Of a DNA stretch of 64,000 nt, positions 50,816-60,141 are shown one piece after another; position 1 is the first letter of the stretch, and each line of letters begins with the position of its first letter. Position numbers and translations under genes: made by a program. The notes beneath the pieces are model-generated. The model was not told the origin of the DNA. It did no database searches and saw only the letters and a program-made list of their open reading frames with translations. The DNA comes from Myxococcus flavus (GTDB taxonomy: Bacteria > Myxococcota > Myxococcia > Myxococcales > Myxococcaceae): assembly GCF_050038885.1 (NCBI RefSeq), contig NZ_CP143624.1:2666001-2730000 (forward strand), in the 5' to 3' direction.

Positions 50816-51754
50816 TCAGGATGCGGGAGGGAGATGGCGCGACACCAGCACGTCGCAGCTCGCGTGCGCCAGCACCTGCTCGGTCAGCGGCGTCCGCGCC
50901 TCCGCTGCGGACATGGCCAGCGCCAGCAGGTCCGAGCCCTGCTCCATCGCCTCCGCCAGGATGCCCTCGGCGGGCTCGCCGCACCGGACCCGGACCTCCA
51001 GCTCGCGGCCCGTCTCGCGGTAGGGCGCGAGGAAGCGGCCCAGCGCCACCCGCGCCTGGTCCTCCCGCTCCTGCCGCCGGCGGAGCCACCGCTCCGCCGG
51101 CGCGTGGTCGCGGCGCAGCGCCGCCTCCTCCTCCAGGGTGTCCGCCACGTGCAGCACGTTGACCGGCGCCGGGGACGGGCACAGGCGCAAGGTCAGCTCC
51201 AGCGCCCTGCGCGACTCCCGCGAGAAGTCCACCGCCACCAGGGGCCGCCCATATGCGCGCACCGGGTGCGGCACCACCACCAGCACGGAGACGCCAAGCC
51301 GGCGCACCATGCTCCGCACCGTGGAGTCCTCGGCCAGCGCGCGCACCGGATAGCTCACGTGCGGACGCCCCAGGACGACCAGCTCCGCGCCCATCGCCCG
51401 TGCCAGGGCGGACGTCGCCTCCACCGGGTCCCCCTTGTGGAGCACCTCCTGCACCTCGACGTCCACGCGGTTGCGCAGCCGCCTGCACACGGAGGCCACC
51501 GCCTTGCGCAGGCAGCGCTCACCGGACAGCGCGCCGCCGGGCCCCGCCTCTCCGTCCGGGAGGGGCGCCACATGCACCACGCAGAAGATACTCCCGTGGC
51601 CCAGCGGAAGGCGGAGCGCGCGCGCCAGCGCGAACTCGGAGCGCAGGGAGAAGTCCGTCCCCACGACCACCCGCGACAACCCCCGCTGCCCCCGCTGCAG
51701 CCCCGGTGGCAGCATCGGCAACGCAGACTTCGAGAAGAGCGGTGATGACTTCAT
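50816..51754 (-). CDS. Tandem-domain universal stress protein
   Basis: A 312-aa protein with two Usp domains. Domain 1: SRVVVGTDFSLRSEFALARA and GAELVVLGRPHVSYPVRALA; domain 2: RPLVAVDFSRESRRALELTL and GSDLLALAMSAAEARTPL with CDVLVSRHLPP. The ATP-binding G-2x-G-9x-G(S/T) motif is not clean in either domain, so nucleotide binding is uncertain. GGAGGGATTGAG precedes ATG 51754. It probably forms an operon with the ABC exporter. Confidence 0.88.
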   Translation of the reverse strand: MKSSPLFSKSALPMLPPGLQRGQRGLSRVVVGTDFSLRSEFALARALRLPLGHGSIFCVVHVAPLPDGEAGPGGALSGERCLRKAVASVCRRLRNRVDVEVQEVLHKGDPVEATSALARAMGAELVVLGRPHVSYPVRALAEDSTVRSMVRRLGVSVLVVVPHPVRAYGRPLVAVDFSRESRRALELTLRLCPSPAPVNVLHVADTLEEEAALRRDHAPAERWLRRRQEREDQARVALGRFLAPYRETGRELEVRVRCGEPAEGILAEAMEQGSDLLALAMSAAEARTPLTEQVLAHASCDVLVSRHLPPAS

Positions 51755-52265
51755 CTCAATCCCTCCTTTCCTTCCGCCAGACGCACCTTGTCAGTGAGTG
51801 TGTAGCGGTGGAGGAGACGCCTCGCAGAACCCAGGGCGCCCGTTCGCTCCGCCGCCCCACCAACGGCCGCACCGTCCAGGGCGGCGCGCCCATACGTCCA
51901 AGATTCAGACGTGAAGGCCCAGGCGCCATCGGGCCCGGCGTGCCGCAAAGTCCGCGGCCGGGCAGGCGTCCCAGGCGGACCTCTCCCCACCCGGGAAGAC
52001 ATCCAAGTGGGCAGGGGTGCGATGGAACGAGTCGTTCGTCTCGCCATCGACGGGCCCTGAAAAATCTCCAGCGAGCCGGCGGCCGTAAGTGCTCCGAGCC
52101 AGGGGAACCAGGCGTCCTCCACGGGGCTTGGCCTGCTTGGCACGTTCGGCGTGTGACAGAAACTTTTGGGGAGGCACGGCCGATACTTTGCAGGAGGTCC
52201 GGCGGGCAGCGCCTGGTGGGTCGAGTGGCGGGTCGGGCGGAACGCTGGAGAAGGGGGAAGTGCCA
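51755..52265. other. Intergenic region without a supported gene
   Basis: About 510 bases between the divergent stress-protein gene and the 52-aa ORF. No ORF with a ribosome-binding sequence or clear palindrome was found. It contains both promoters. Confidence 0.4.
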
Positions 52266-52424
52266 ATGCGCGGGGTCATCACCGGACGAGAGGTGGTCGC
52301 CAACCTGGGGCTCATCTACCGGGAGTTCGGGACGGGCTGCGTGCTGCGCTGCCTGTGGGTCATGCTGAGCGGAAAGACGACGACGTTCCTCGAGGTGGCA
52401 TGCCCGCCCGTGGAGAAGCGCTAG
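52266..52424 (+). CDS. 52-aa hypothetical protein
   Basis: A short gene (MRGVITGREVVANLGLIYRE, then a Cys-containing hydrophobic part GCVLRCLWVMLSGKTTTFLE) with a GGGGAAG sequence before its ATG and a perfect 10-bp hairpin eight bases after its stop. The amphipathic or partly membrane-associated helix and two Cys in CVLRC suggest a small membrane-interacting protein. No family recognised. Confidence 0.55.
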   Translation: MRGVITGREVVANLGLIYREFGTGCVLRCLWVMLSGKTTTFLEVACPPVEKR

Positions 52425-52432
52425 CAACGACA

Positions 52433-52464
52433 CGGGCCGCGGAGGCATGTCCCCCCGCGGCCCG
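52433..52464. terminator. Hairpin with loop AGGCATGTCCCC
   Basis: CGGGCCGCGG and CCGCGGCCCG form a perfect 10-bp stem. Located between the 52-aa gene and the convergent large lipoprotein gene (ends 52497). It is similar in stem and loop to the hairpin at 56611-56640. Confidence 0.65.
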
Positions 52465-52496
52465 CGCCACGTCACGTCACCTCATGCCGCGCGCCG

Positions 52497-55400
52497 TCAG
52501 TTCGGCACGCTGAGCCGCAGCCGCAGCAGCGTGGGCTCCACCCAGGCGCTCGCCTCGGGGCCTCCGGCCTCCGCCTGGGCATCCAGGGAGGCATCGATGG
52601 CCGCCTTCAGCCGGTCGGCACGCGACGTCACCGCCGGGTGCAGGTCCTGAAGGATGTTGTGGGCCGGCAATGAGGCCGAGGCGCCGAACAGCGTGTACAT
52701 GTCCAGGACGTCGTTCATCACCGGGGTGACCTCCACGTCCTGCAGGGTGTCGTGGCCCGACAGCACGGCGTCCTCGCCGTAGAGCAGCCCGCGCAGGTGC
52801 TCGTCGTGGTCCAGCGACAGCGGCAGCGCCAGCGCCGCGTAGGCCTGCCACACCAGCCGCGTGCCCGTCAGCTGCTTCGCCTGGGTCTGCAGCGGGTCGC
52901 CCGCCTGGTTCATGCGCGCCGCGACGTGGGCGTAGAACTGGCGCTGCTCGCCCTTGAGCACGTCCACCATCCGGGTGCGGATGCTGGCGCGGAAGGCGTC
53001 AGCCAGGGAGTAGCTGGACGGCGCGATGTTCTGCGAGACATAGCCCCAGCGCTTCGCCATCCACTCCTGGGGGTTCTGCGCGTTGTTGGGGTTGTACGTG
53101 GGCCGGTCCACGCCACGCACCATGGCGATGAACTCGTACCCGCCGGAGAAGCGGTGGTTGAACACCCGCTCGGACTTCCACGCATTCGTCGCGGTGTCCC
53201 AGAAGGTGTAGCGGACGTACACGGTGGACACCAGCCGGTACTTGCGCTCGTACAGACCGCCCAGGCCGGTGAAGACCTCGGATACGAGCTGCCAGCTTCC
53301 CTCGCCGCACAGGTCGATGGAGGCCCCGTCCACGTTCATGTTGTCGGCGATGAGCAGCGGGCGCAGCACGTCGTGGTTCCAGCGGGCCGGGTCCACGCCC
53401 AGGTAATCCGCCGCGCCATCACCGTTGTAGTCACCCCACTGGCCGCCAGCGCAGGGCACGATGGGCTTCTCTCCCTGCTTCAGGTAGTGCGTCGCCGGCT
53501 CCTGCTCCGGAACGCCCCACAGGTCGATGCCGTGCAGGCCCCGGTTGGGGTCGTTGCGCCAGGTGACCTCCGCCTGCTCAATGAAGTGCTTCATCCACGA
53601 CCAGTCCGCCTGGTAGCGGGCGTGAATCCCGGCGAAGAGCGGCTTGCCAATGTTGCGCAGCGCCGTGTCCAGCCGCGTGCCCTGGGTGATGAGCTCGTTG
53701 TGGCGGGTGGTGAGCATCATCCCACCGAGCACGGGCTGCTCCTCGAAGAGCTGCGCGTAGGCCTCCGCGCCCGACATCCAGTCCTTCGGGCTGGAGACGC
53801 GCTCGGCGTGGAGCATGCCCAGGCCCAGCTGCGCGGGGAACTCGCGCAGGTAGTTGATGTTGTAGGAGAGCTTGTGGGTGGACAGCTCGTCCGCGGGGCT
53901 GATGGCCGGGTTGGAGCCGCGCCCGTCGATGCCCGCGAGCACCGTGGACTGGTGCGCGTCCACCGCGCCCCACTTGGAGAACTGGCCCTCCGCGGGGATG
54001 AACTCCTCCACGTAGCGCATGGGCGTCGGGTGGCGAGAGCTCCAGCCCAGGTAGTTCCAGGCGGCCAGTTCGAACGGGTCGTTCTTCACGTCGGTGAAGT
54101 ACTCGTACATGTTCTGGTCCACGCGGTTCAGCCCCGTCTGCAGCGCGTGCAGCGCCGCCTGGACCTCCTCCACGTTCTGGTTCACCTGGCCCAGGTTCCA
54201 GTCCACCAGGGCGAAGCGGGCGTGCATGTCGCGGTGGATATCATTGAGCTTCCGGTCCACCCGGTCGAAGCGACTGAGCATCCGTCCCTGCATCTCCACG
54301 ACGAACTGATGGAGCTTGCGGAGCTCCGTGAGGATGACCTGCTCGATGGGCGGCTCGGCCGGCTTGCGCAGGATGGAGAAGAGCTGGATGACGGCGCCGA
54401 CAATCTGGCCGGTGAACACGGCGGCGCTGACAATCTGGAAGCCCTTCACACCCAGGTCGAGGAAGCCGGCGACCTTCTCCGCGATCTTGACGGAGCTCTC
54501 CGCGTACTTCGACACCGCCTCCAGGGTGGTGCTCAGCGCCTTGCTGAACCGCACGATGTCCGCGGCGAGCTGCGGATTGCCGTCTATCTTGAAGAGCTCG
54601 GCCACCAGGCCCAGGCCGCCCGTCACGCCCTCGCGCACGCCGCCCAGCGTCTCCTTCAGCTCCGTGCCCCGCGTCTTCGCCGCCGCGATGGCCGCCGCGA
54701 GCGCCGTCTCCTCCGGCGTGGCGGTGGTCGTCAGGGACGCCTCGGGCTCGCTGCCATCCAGGGCCAGGGACTGCCCCGGCTCCTTCAGCGCCTTGGCATC
54801 ACGGTACGCCTGCTCGGCGATGTTCAGTTGATGGAGCATGTCCGAGTACTGCTGCACGGCGGACAGCGCCGCGGTGGACGCGGTCGTCACGAACGCCCGC
54901 GCGTCCTCCGCCGTCGCGGACAGGCTCCCGTCGCTCCCGAGCCGGGGCAGGACGAAGCCCGCCAGGGGGCCCATGGGATAGCTGGCCAGCATCTGCGAGG
55001 CGGTGTGGGTCGTCTGCAGACCCACGCCCGAGCCGATACCGCCGCCGTTCACCGCCGCCGCCAGCGCGGCATGGCTCTGGGCGAGCGCGTACAGGTTCGC
55101 CCAGGTCTCCTCGGTGAAGGCCTCGGCCTCACCGTACCGGTCCACCATGGACTGGGCGCTGGTGAGGCCGCGCTCCAGGGACAGGCCGTTGTGCATGCTG
55201 GCGAGCAGGCCCTGCGCGTAGGCGCGCAGCGCCCGGCCCGGCGCCGTCGTCGGGGCCAGGTGCGGCTCGGCGCGCGCGAGGATGCGAATCATCGTCCGCA
55301 CGCGCGGGCCGGAGCCGTCCTTCTCCGGGTTGAAGGGGTAGACGTTCAGCGCGGTGGAGATGGCGTTGAGCGCCGAGGTCAGCTCGGCCTGGGAGAGCGT

Positions 55401-56495
55401 CGGGTTGTCACGCCCCAGGAAGTACGCCGAGCCCGCCAGCAGGTGCAGCCGAGGGTCCTGCCGGGACATGGCCACCGTCGCGTACACACGCCGGTTCACC
55501 TCCAGCGCGGACAGCGAGAAGGCGCTGCGGCACTCCGAGCAGGTGATGGGCGCGTCATAGACGGGCGCGCCGCGGCTCCCCGAGGCCACCCACTGCGCCT
55601 GGGCCTGCGCCTGCACCTCCGCCTTCGTGGAGGTGGCGGGGGCCTGTCCTTCCACGAAGCCCGGGCCACACTCCGCGTCCGGCGCCACGCCGTGGCTGGC
55701 GTCGCGGCAGGTGGCGTAGAGCGGCGCGCCGCTGCCAGCGCCGCACGGGCCCACCATGGTTCCGCACTGCGCCGCGTCCGTCACCCAGGCGCCATTCACC
55801 TGGCACGTCCGCGGGTTGGTGCAGGCCACCGTGCAGGCCGACTCCACGGTGCCGCACTGCGGGCCGGTGCCCGTCGCGACGTGCGCGGGGTAGTTGTAGA
55901 AGGTGATGTAGCAGAACTCCTCGGCCACACCGGCGGCCTTGCGAGCGCGTTCATCCGCCCGCGCGGACTCCTCGCCGCCACCGACGGGCTTGCCACCGAT
56001 GTACCAGAGCCAGGTGATGCCACTCCACGTCGACGATGGCGCGTTCGCGGTCATGTAGCTCTGGGCGTGGTTCTCGCACGTCACGCCGGGGCGCGTGCCC
56101 AGCGGGACCACGGCTTCGTGCACGCCCAGCGCGTAGCCGAAGTCCATGTGCTGGCAGGTGGCGTAGGACGTACACGTCTTCGGGCTCGTGTCCTCGCCGC
56201 ACGCCGCGGACGTCTGCTGCGCGAAGCACTCCAGGCTGTAGGTGAAGTTCCCGGTACACAGCCAGTCACCGCTCTCGATGTCCTCGGGCGTGCAGGAAAG
56301 GCCGTCCTCGACGGTGCGCGTGACGACGGGCGCGGCCGGTTCCTCGGAAGCGGCGGGCGGGGCTTCCCCGCAGCCCCAGAGCGCCAGCGCGGCCACCACG
56401 CCCTGGAGCCAGCGCGGACGCCTGTTTCCCACGGAGGCGTGCGTCGGCTGCGGACACACGTCCCCCCTCAATGACGGATTTCGCGACACATGCAT
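52497..56495 (-). CDS. Large lipoprotein of unknown function (1332 aa)
   Basis: A lipoprotein with lipobox LALWGC after a hydrophobic N-terminus. The first ~300 residues are Cys-rich (SCTPEDIESGDWLCTGNFTY, CQVNGAWVTDAAQCGTMVGP, CSECRSAFSLS). The middle is helical, with a hydrophobic stretch (QIVSAAVFTGQIVGAVIQLF) directly followed by a long amphipathic coiled coil (EQVILTELRKLHQFVVEMQG, LNDIHRDMHARFALVDWNLG, VNQNVEEVQAALHALQTGLN). The C-terminal 500 residues contain an FG-GAP-like segment (GQWGDYNGDGAADYLGVDPA). I recognise no named family; the hydrophobic plus coiled-coil layout resembles alpha-helical pore-forming proteins only superficially. Start at 56495. Confidence 0.75.
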   Translation of the reverse strand: MHVSRNPSLRGDVCPQPTHASVGNRRPRWLQGVVAALALWGCGEAPPAASEEPAAPVVTRTVEDGLSCTPEDIESGDWLCTGNFTYSLECFAQQTSAACGEDTSPKTCTSYATCQHMDFGYALGVHEAVVPLGTRPGVTCENHAQSYMTANAPSSTWSGITWLWYIGGKPVGGGEESARADERARKAAGVAEEFCYITFYNYPAHVATGTGPQCGTVESACTVACTNPRTCQVNGAWVTDAAQCGTMVGPCGAGSGAPLYATCRDASHGVAPDAECGPGFVEGQAPATSTKAEVQAQAQAQWVASGSRGAPVYDAPITCSECRSAFSLSALEVNRRVYATVAMSRQDPRLHLLAGSAYFLGRDNPTLSQAELTSALNAISTALNVYPFNPEKDGSGPRVRTMIRILARAEPHLAPTTAPGRALRAYAQGLLASMHNGLSLERGLTSAQSMVDRYGEAEAFTEETWANLYALAQSHAALAAAVNGGGIGSGVGLQTTHTASQMLASYPMGPLAGFVLPRLGSDGSLSATAEDARAFVTTASTAALSAVQQYSDMLHQLNIAEQAYRDAKALKEPGQSLALDGSEPEASLTTTATPEETALAAAIAAAKTRGTELKETLGGVREGVTGGLGLVAELFKIDGNPQLAADIVRFSKALSTTLEAVSKYAESSVKIAEKVAGFLDLGVKGFQIVSAAVFTGQIVGAVIQLFSILRKPAEPPIEQVILTELRKLHQFVVEMQGRMLSRFDRVDRKLNDIHRDMHARFALVDWNLGQVNQNVEEVQAALHALQTGLNRVDQNMYEYFTDVKNDPFELAAWNYLGWSSRHPTPMRYVEEFIPAEGQFSKWGAVDAHQSTVLAGIDGRGSNPAISPADELSTHKLSYNINYLREFPAQLGLGMLHAERVSSPKDWMSGAEAYAQLFEEQPVLGGMMLTTRHNELITQGTRLDTALRNIGKPLFAGIHARYQADWSWMKHFIEQAEVTWRNDPNRGLHGIDLWGVPEQEPATHYLKQGEKPIVPCAGGQWGDYNGDGAADYLGVDPARWNHDVLRPLLIADNMNVDGASIDLCGEGSWQLVSEVFTGLGGLYERKYRLVSTVYVRYTFWDTATNAWKSERVFNHRFSGGYEFIAMVRGVDRPTYNPNNAQNPQEWMAKRWGYVSQNIAPSSYSLADAFRASIRTRMVDVLKGEQRQFYAHVAARMNQAGDPLQTQAKQLTGTRLVWQAYAALALPLSLDHDEHLRGLLYGEDAVLSGHDTLQDVEVTPVMNDVLDMYTLFGASASLPAHNILQDLHPAVTSRADRLKAAIDASLDAQAEAGGPEASAWVEPTLLRLRLSVPN

Positions 56496-56610
56496 GAAGG
56501 ATTTCCCCCTCGCTAGGGCAGGGCCGAATTCGGCCAGGGCGGCACGAAAAGCCGTCCAAGTCCGGATACGGAGGGAGCGCGAAATCCTGGTCCTGGTTTC
56601 TGAATGAAAC

Positions 56611-56640
56611 GGGCCGCGAGGATGTCCCCCCTCGCGGCCC
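56611..56640 (-). terminator. Hairpin related to that at 52433
   Basis: GGGCCGCGAGG and CCTCGCGGCCC form a perfect 11-bp stem with loop ATGTCCCC. On the minus strand it follows the csbD-like gene by 43 bases and is followed by GTTTCATTC. It lies 115 bases upstream of the large lipoprotein gene. Confidence 0.7.
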
Positions 56641-56683
56641 AATCCTTCACAGCGATGTGCTCGGCCTGGGCCGCGCAGGACGG

Positions 56684-56875
56684 CTAGGGCTCGTCCCGGC
56701 GCGGCTTGTTGGAGTCGACCGCGTCCTTGATGACACGCTTGGCGTCTTCAATCTTGCCCTTGATGGCGCCCTTGGCCGAGTCACGCTTGCCCTCGGCCTC
56801 CAGCTCACGGTCGCCGCTCGCCACGCCTGCGACTTCCTTGATCTTGCCCTTGGCCTTGTCGGTCCACTCGCCCAT
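56684..56875 (-). CDS. CsbD-like stress protein
   Basis: A 63-aa hydrophilic protein: MGEWTDKAKGKIKEVAGVAS, GDRELEAEGKRDSAKGAIKG and KIEDAKRVIKDAVDSNKP. This matches the CsbD family, general-stress proteins induced through alternative sigma factors in several bacteria and of unclear biochemical function. AAGGAGAC precedes ATG 56875. Followed by a clear hairpin; therefore monocistronic. Confidence 0.9.
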   Translation of the reverse strand: MGEWTDKAKGKIKEVAGVASGDRELEAEGKRDSAKGAIKGKIEDAKRVIKDAVDSNKPRRDEP

Positions 56876-57173
56876 GACGGGTCTCCTTTCACAACACACA
56901 GCGTGTTGGAGCCAGAGTGTGGGCATTCCAGGAATGCCACGCAGGCGCCCCCTGCTCCCCTGGCCGGAGCCCCGCCTGGCGGAGAAGCCCGCGTCCGGCC
57001 ATGCCGGCGCACCGCCAGCACAGACATGAAATTCACGGATTGCCTGCCAGATGGCTTCAGGGCAACGCGGCATTTCCACACAGGCTGAAGGATGCGGAGT
57101 GTGGCTGGACATTGACGGCGAGCCATTCGGGCCGCACGCTGGGGTCACTGTTACCCAGGAGCCCCGCGTCCCG

Positions 57174-58949
57174 ATGGCCACCCCTTCGCTTCCGACCCCT
57201 GGTGCCCTGCTCCGCCGGCTGTACCTGCTGCGCTCCGTCGTCACCACGGTGGCCTTCACACCCGCGGTGTACGTCGACATGCAGTTGCTCGACCTGACGG
57301 GGGCCCGGGAGTTCCAAATCTTCCTGGGCCTCATCACCCCGGTGGTGCTCGGGCTGTGCGCGGTGGTGCAGCCGCTGGTGGTGATGCCGTGGCTGATGAA
57401 GCGCGCCCTCGCCGCCCAGGGGACGCTGCGGGTGGAGCGGCTGATTCGCATCCCCTCGACGATTGCCTTCGTGGAGATGATGGCGTCGTGGACGCTGGGC
57501 GGCATCCTCTTCAATGGTGGCGCGGTGCTGCTGCTGGACCGGCCCGCGTCGGTCGTGCTGGTGGGCGTGGCGGTGGCGGTGAGCGCGGGCCTCTTCAGCA
57601 GCCCGCTGGCGTTCATGCTGTTCGAGCGGGTGATGATGCCCACCGTGCTGGAGGCCTACCAGCACGCGCCCAGCATGAAGCCCGCGGGCGAGGGCTTCGC
57701 GACGCGCCAGCTCTGGCTGCTGCCCGCGATGGTCGTCTCCGCGCTGCTCATCACCTGTCTGGCCAGCATCGTCACGCTGCACCTGCGGCTGGAGCGCGGC
57801 ATGGGCGCGCTGGCGGCGGACCTCGCGGCGAAGGGGGACACCGCCGCGGCCGAGCGCGTACAGGCCACGGTGCGCCCGCTGGAGGCGGAGCTGGTGCAGC
57901 CGGTGCTGGTGCTCGGTGGCTACGCCGCGCTGGGCTCCATCCTCACCGCGGCCTGGGCGGCACGCCGGCTGGCGAAGGGGGCCCGCGCGGTGGGCGCGTC
58001 CCTGGAGGCGCTGGTGGAGGGCCGCGCCACGCCGCCGCAGTGGGTGTCCACGGACGAGGTGGGCGACCTGGCGGCGTCCACCTGGCACCTCTACCAGCAG
58101 CTCCAGGACCTGCCGCGCTCGCTGCGCGCCTCCGCCGGAGACCTGGCCGAGGCCGGCACGCGGCTGTCGCTGGCCAGTGCCCAGCAGAACCAGACGCTGT
58201 CGCGGCAGGCCGCGGCGCTGCACCAGGCGCGCGCCACGGCGCAGGAAATCCAGCAAGCGTCCCACGTGACGCACTCGCGCGCCACCAGCATCCTCCAGGT
58301 GGCCGAGCGCGCCGCCGCCGTGGGCAAGCTGGGCGAGGAGTCCCTGGCCGGTACGGAGAAGGGCCTCGCCGCCATCCGCGACATCGCCACAGGGCTGCAC
58401 GAGCAGATGCTGGACCTGGAGCAGCGCGCCCGAGAGGTGGGCCGCGTATCGGAGGTGGTGAAGTCGCTGGCGGACCAGTCCCACATGCTGGCCATCAACG
58501 CCGCCATCGAGGCGACGCGCGCTGGTGAGCACGGCAAGGGCTTTGGCGTGGTGGCGCGGCAGATGCGCGACCTGGCGGACCAGTCCATCCGGGCCACCAA
58601 CCAGGTGCGCGGCCTGCTGGAGGCCATGGCCACGGCGACGCAGCAGGCCACGGCCATGTCGGACCAGGGCGCGGAGGGTGTCGCGGAAGCGCTGGAGCCC
58701 CTGCGCCACAGCGGCGAGCGGCTGCGCGAGCTTGCGGGCCTGTCGAAGGAGTCCGCGGCGGCGGTGCGGCAGATTACGGAGGCCGTGTCGCAGCAGCACG
58801 CGGGCGTGGACCAGCTCTTCGCCGCGGTGCGCGAGCTGGACGAGCTGACGACGGACACGCTGCGGCACCTGGACACCACCCAGCAGGCGGCCTCCGCGGT
58901 GAGCCACGCCACCGGGCAGGTGTCACAGCTGGCACAGCGCTACGTCTGA
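57174..58949 (+). CDS. Methyl-accepting chemotaxis-like transducer
   Basis: A 591-aa protein. The first ~270 residues hold about six transmembrane segments (LITPVVLGLCAVVQPLVVMP, VVLVGVAVAVSAGLFSSPLA, LLPAMVVSALLITCLASIVT, VLVLGGYAALGSILTAAWAA) instead of a periplasmic sensor, then a HAMP-like segment and the cytoplasmic coiled coil with the MCP hairpin LADQSHMLAINAAIEATRAG and EHGKGFGVVARQMRDLADQS. It should feed CheA/CheW arrays, here possibly sensing a membrane signal. The multi-TM N-terminus is less common for MCPs. The stop-codon region was copied into the 49-bp repeats that follow. Confidence 0.85.
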   Translation: MATPSLPTPGALLRRLYLLRSVVTTVAFTPAVYVDMQLLDLTGAREFQIFLGLITPVVLGLCAVVQPLVVMPWLMKRALAAQGTLRVERLIRIPSTIAFVEMMASWTLGGILFNGGAVLLLDRPASVVLVGVAVAVSAGLFSSPLAFMLFERVMMPTVLEAYQHAPSMKPAGEGFATRQLWLLPAMVVSALLITCLASIVTLHLRLERGMGALAADLAAKGDTAAAERVQATVRPLEAELVQPVLVLGGYAALGSILTAAWAARRLAKGARAVGASLEALVEGRATPPQWVSTDEVGDLAASTWHLYQQLQDLPRSLRASAGDLAEAGTRLSLASAQQNQTLSRQAAALHQARATAQEIQQASHVTHSRATSILQVAERAAAVGKLGEESLAGTEKGLAAIRDIATGLHEQMLDLEQRAREVGRVSEVVKSLADQSHMLAINAAIEATRAGEHGKGFGVVARQMRDLADQSIRATNQVRGLLEAMATATQQATAMSDQGAEGVAEALEPLRHSGERLRELAGLSKESAAAVRQITEAVSQQHAGVDQLFAAVRELDELTTDTLRHLDTTQQAASAVSHATGQVSQLAQRYV

Positions 58950-59190
58950 CGCGGCGCCGCGAGCACGCGCATCACAGCTGGCGCAGCGCTACGTCCGAGG
59001 CAGCGCCGCGAGCACGCGCCCCCAGTTGGCTCACCGCTACGTCTGACGCGGCACCGCGAGCACGCGCCCCCCAACTGGCGCGGCGCCACGTCCGACGCGG
59101 GCACACGCATTACAGCTGGCGCAGCGCTACGTCTGACGCAGCGCCGCGAACACGCGCATCACAGCTGGCGCAGCGCTACGTCCGGCGCGG
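58926..59190. repeat. Six ~49-bp tandem repeats after the MCP gene
   Basis: Copies begin at 58926, 58975, 59023, 59072, 59113 and 59162 with the conserved core CAGCTGGCGCAGCGCTACGT followed by a (C/T)(T/C)GACGC or (T)CCGAGGC context and GCGCCGCGAGCACGCGC. The first copy contains the MCP stop codon; the last lies in the 3' end of the convergent gene (ends 59176). One copy interval is 41 bases. Whether the array acts as a terminator is unknown. Confidence 0.85.
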
Positions 59191-60042
59191 CGCCGCTTCC
59201 GCCGGCTCGTCCTCCGGCCACGCGGGCAGCTCGGGCGCCAGGCGCCCTTCGGGGCTCAACACGGGGACTCGCAGCAGCACGGCGAGCCGGCCCACGAGCA
59301 CGGCCAGCCGCGCCAGCCGCTCCCGGGGCTCGCCACCGCCCTCCTCGAAGCTGGCGGCGTCCAGGTAGGCGAGCTGCACCGCTGCCCGGCCATGCAGCCC
59401 CGAGACCCGCTGCTCCAGCGTCGTCAGCCGGGTGCGCATCGCGCCCAGGAAGCCCGTGGTCCGGCTCAGCACTCCGGCGGCGTCATCGAGCGCGCGCCCC
59501 CCTTCGTCCGGAGCGCTCGCGGCGAGCACCGCGCGCGCCGACGCGGCCTCGTAGAGCGGCACGCCGTCCAGCATCACCGGCGGCGCGTCCTCGTCCAGCC
59601 AGCCCCGGTCCAACCACGCCAGCACGGGCTCCAGCGCGGCGGGCGCGGTGACGCCCGCGCCCAGCAGGGGCCATGCGCGCTTCGCCTCGCGAGAGGGCGC
59701 CTCACCGAGCACCGCGCGCAGCGCGTCCAGCGCCTCGCCGTCCAGCACCTCGGCTTCCCGGACGTGCCCCCATCGCTCCAGCCGCTCCATCAGCGCGCGG
59801 AAGGGCACCAGCACCTCCGCATGCACGCGCGCCTGGAGCGCGCCGTAGGAGGCCACGCGGTCACGCACCCGGAGCCGATCCGCGCGCAGCTCGGCCAGCG
59901 CCTTGCGGTGTCGCTCCCGGGCCTCGCGCAGGTGCGCGTCCTCGGGCGTGGCGGCGGCCTCCTCCGCGAGCACCTTCCGCACGCCGAGCCCCAGGGCCGT
60001 CAACACCAGGCCACCCACCGCGAATGGGATGAAGAAGGGCAT
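59176..60042 (-). CDS. Hypothetical single-pass membrane protein with coiled coil
   Basis: A 288-aa protein with an N-terminal anchor (FIPFAVGGLVLTALGLGVRK) and a long helical cytoplasmic or periplasmic part (DAHLREARERHRKALAELRA, RTRLTTLEQRVSGLHGRA). It has no recognised family. GGGAG precedes ATG 60042; an in-frame ATG at 60087 would extend the N-terminus by 15 residues. It lies 99 bases downstream of the phytoene desaturase gene in the same direction. The C-terminus (AEAAPRRT) is encoded within the 49-bp repeat array. Confidence 0.6.
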   Translation of the reverse strand: MPFFIPFAVGGLVLTALGLGVRKVLAEEAAATPEDAHLREARERHRKALAELRADRLRVRDRVASYGALQARVHAEVLVPFRALMERLERWGHVREAEVLDGEALDALRAVLGEAPSREAKRAWPLLGAGVTAPAALEPVLAWLDRGWLDEDAPPVMLDGVPLYEAASARAVLAASAPDEGGRALDDAAGVLSRTTGFLGAMRTRLTTLEQRVSGLHGRAAVQLAYLDAASFEEGGGEPRERLARLAVLVGRLAVLLRVPVLSPEGRLAPELPAWPEDEPAEAAPRRT

Positions 60043-60141
60043 GCGCGACTCCCGTCCTGGAGAAAGTGCCAGCTTCGCATCCGCCATGCCCGGCGTATAC
60101 GGGTGGGCCTCCCCCGCCCGCCGGGTGGGCGCGCCGCCGGC

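Noticed and set aside
52752..56474. 1240-codon frame opposite the large lipoprotein
   Set aside because: Antisense to a gene with signal peptide and structured sequence; its translation is Arg/His/Gln-rich without motifs.
58926..59190. CRISPR array
   Set aside because: Copies are directly abutting and derive from the MCP gene end; no unique spacers.
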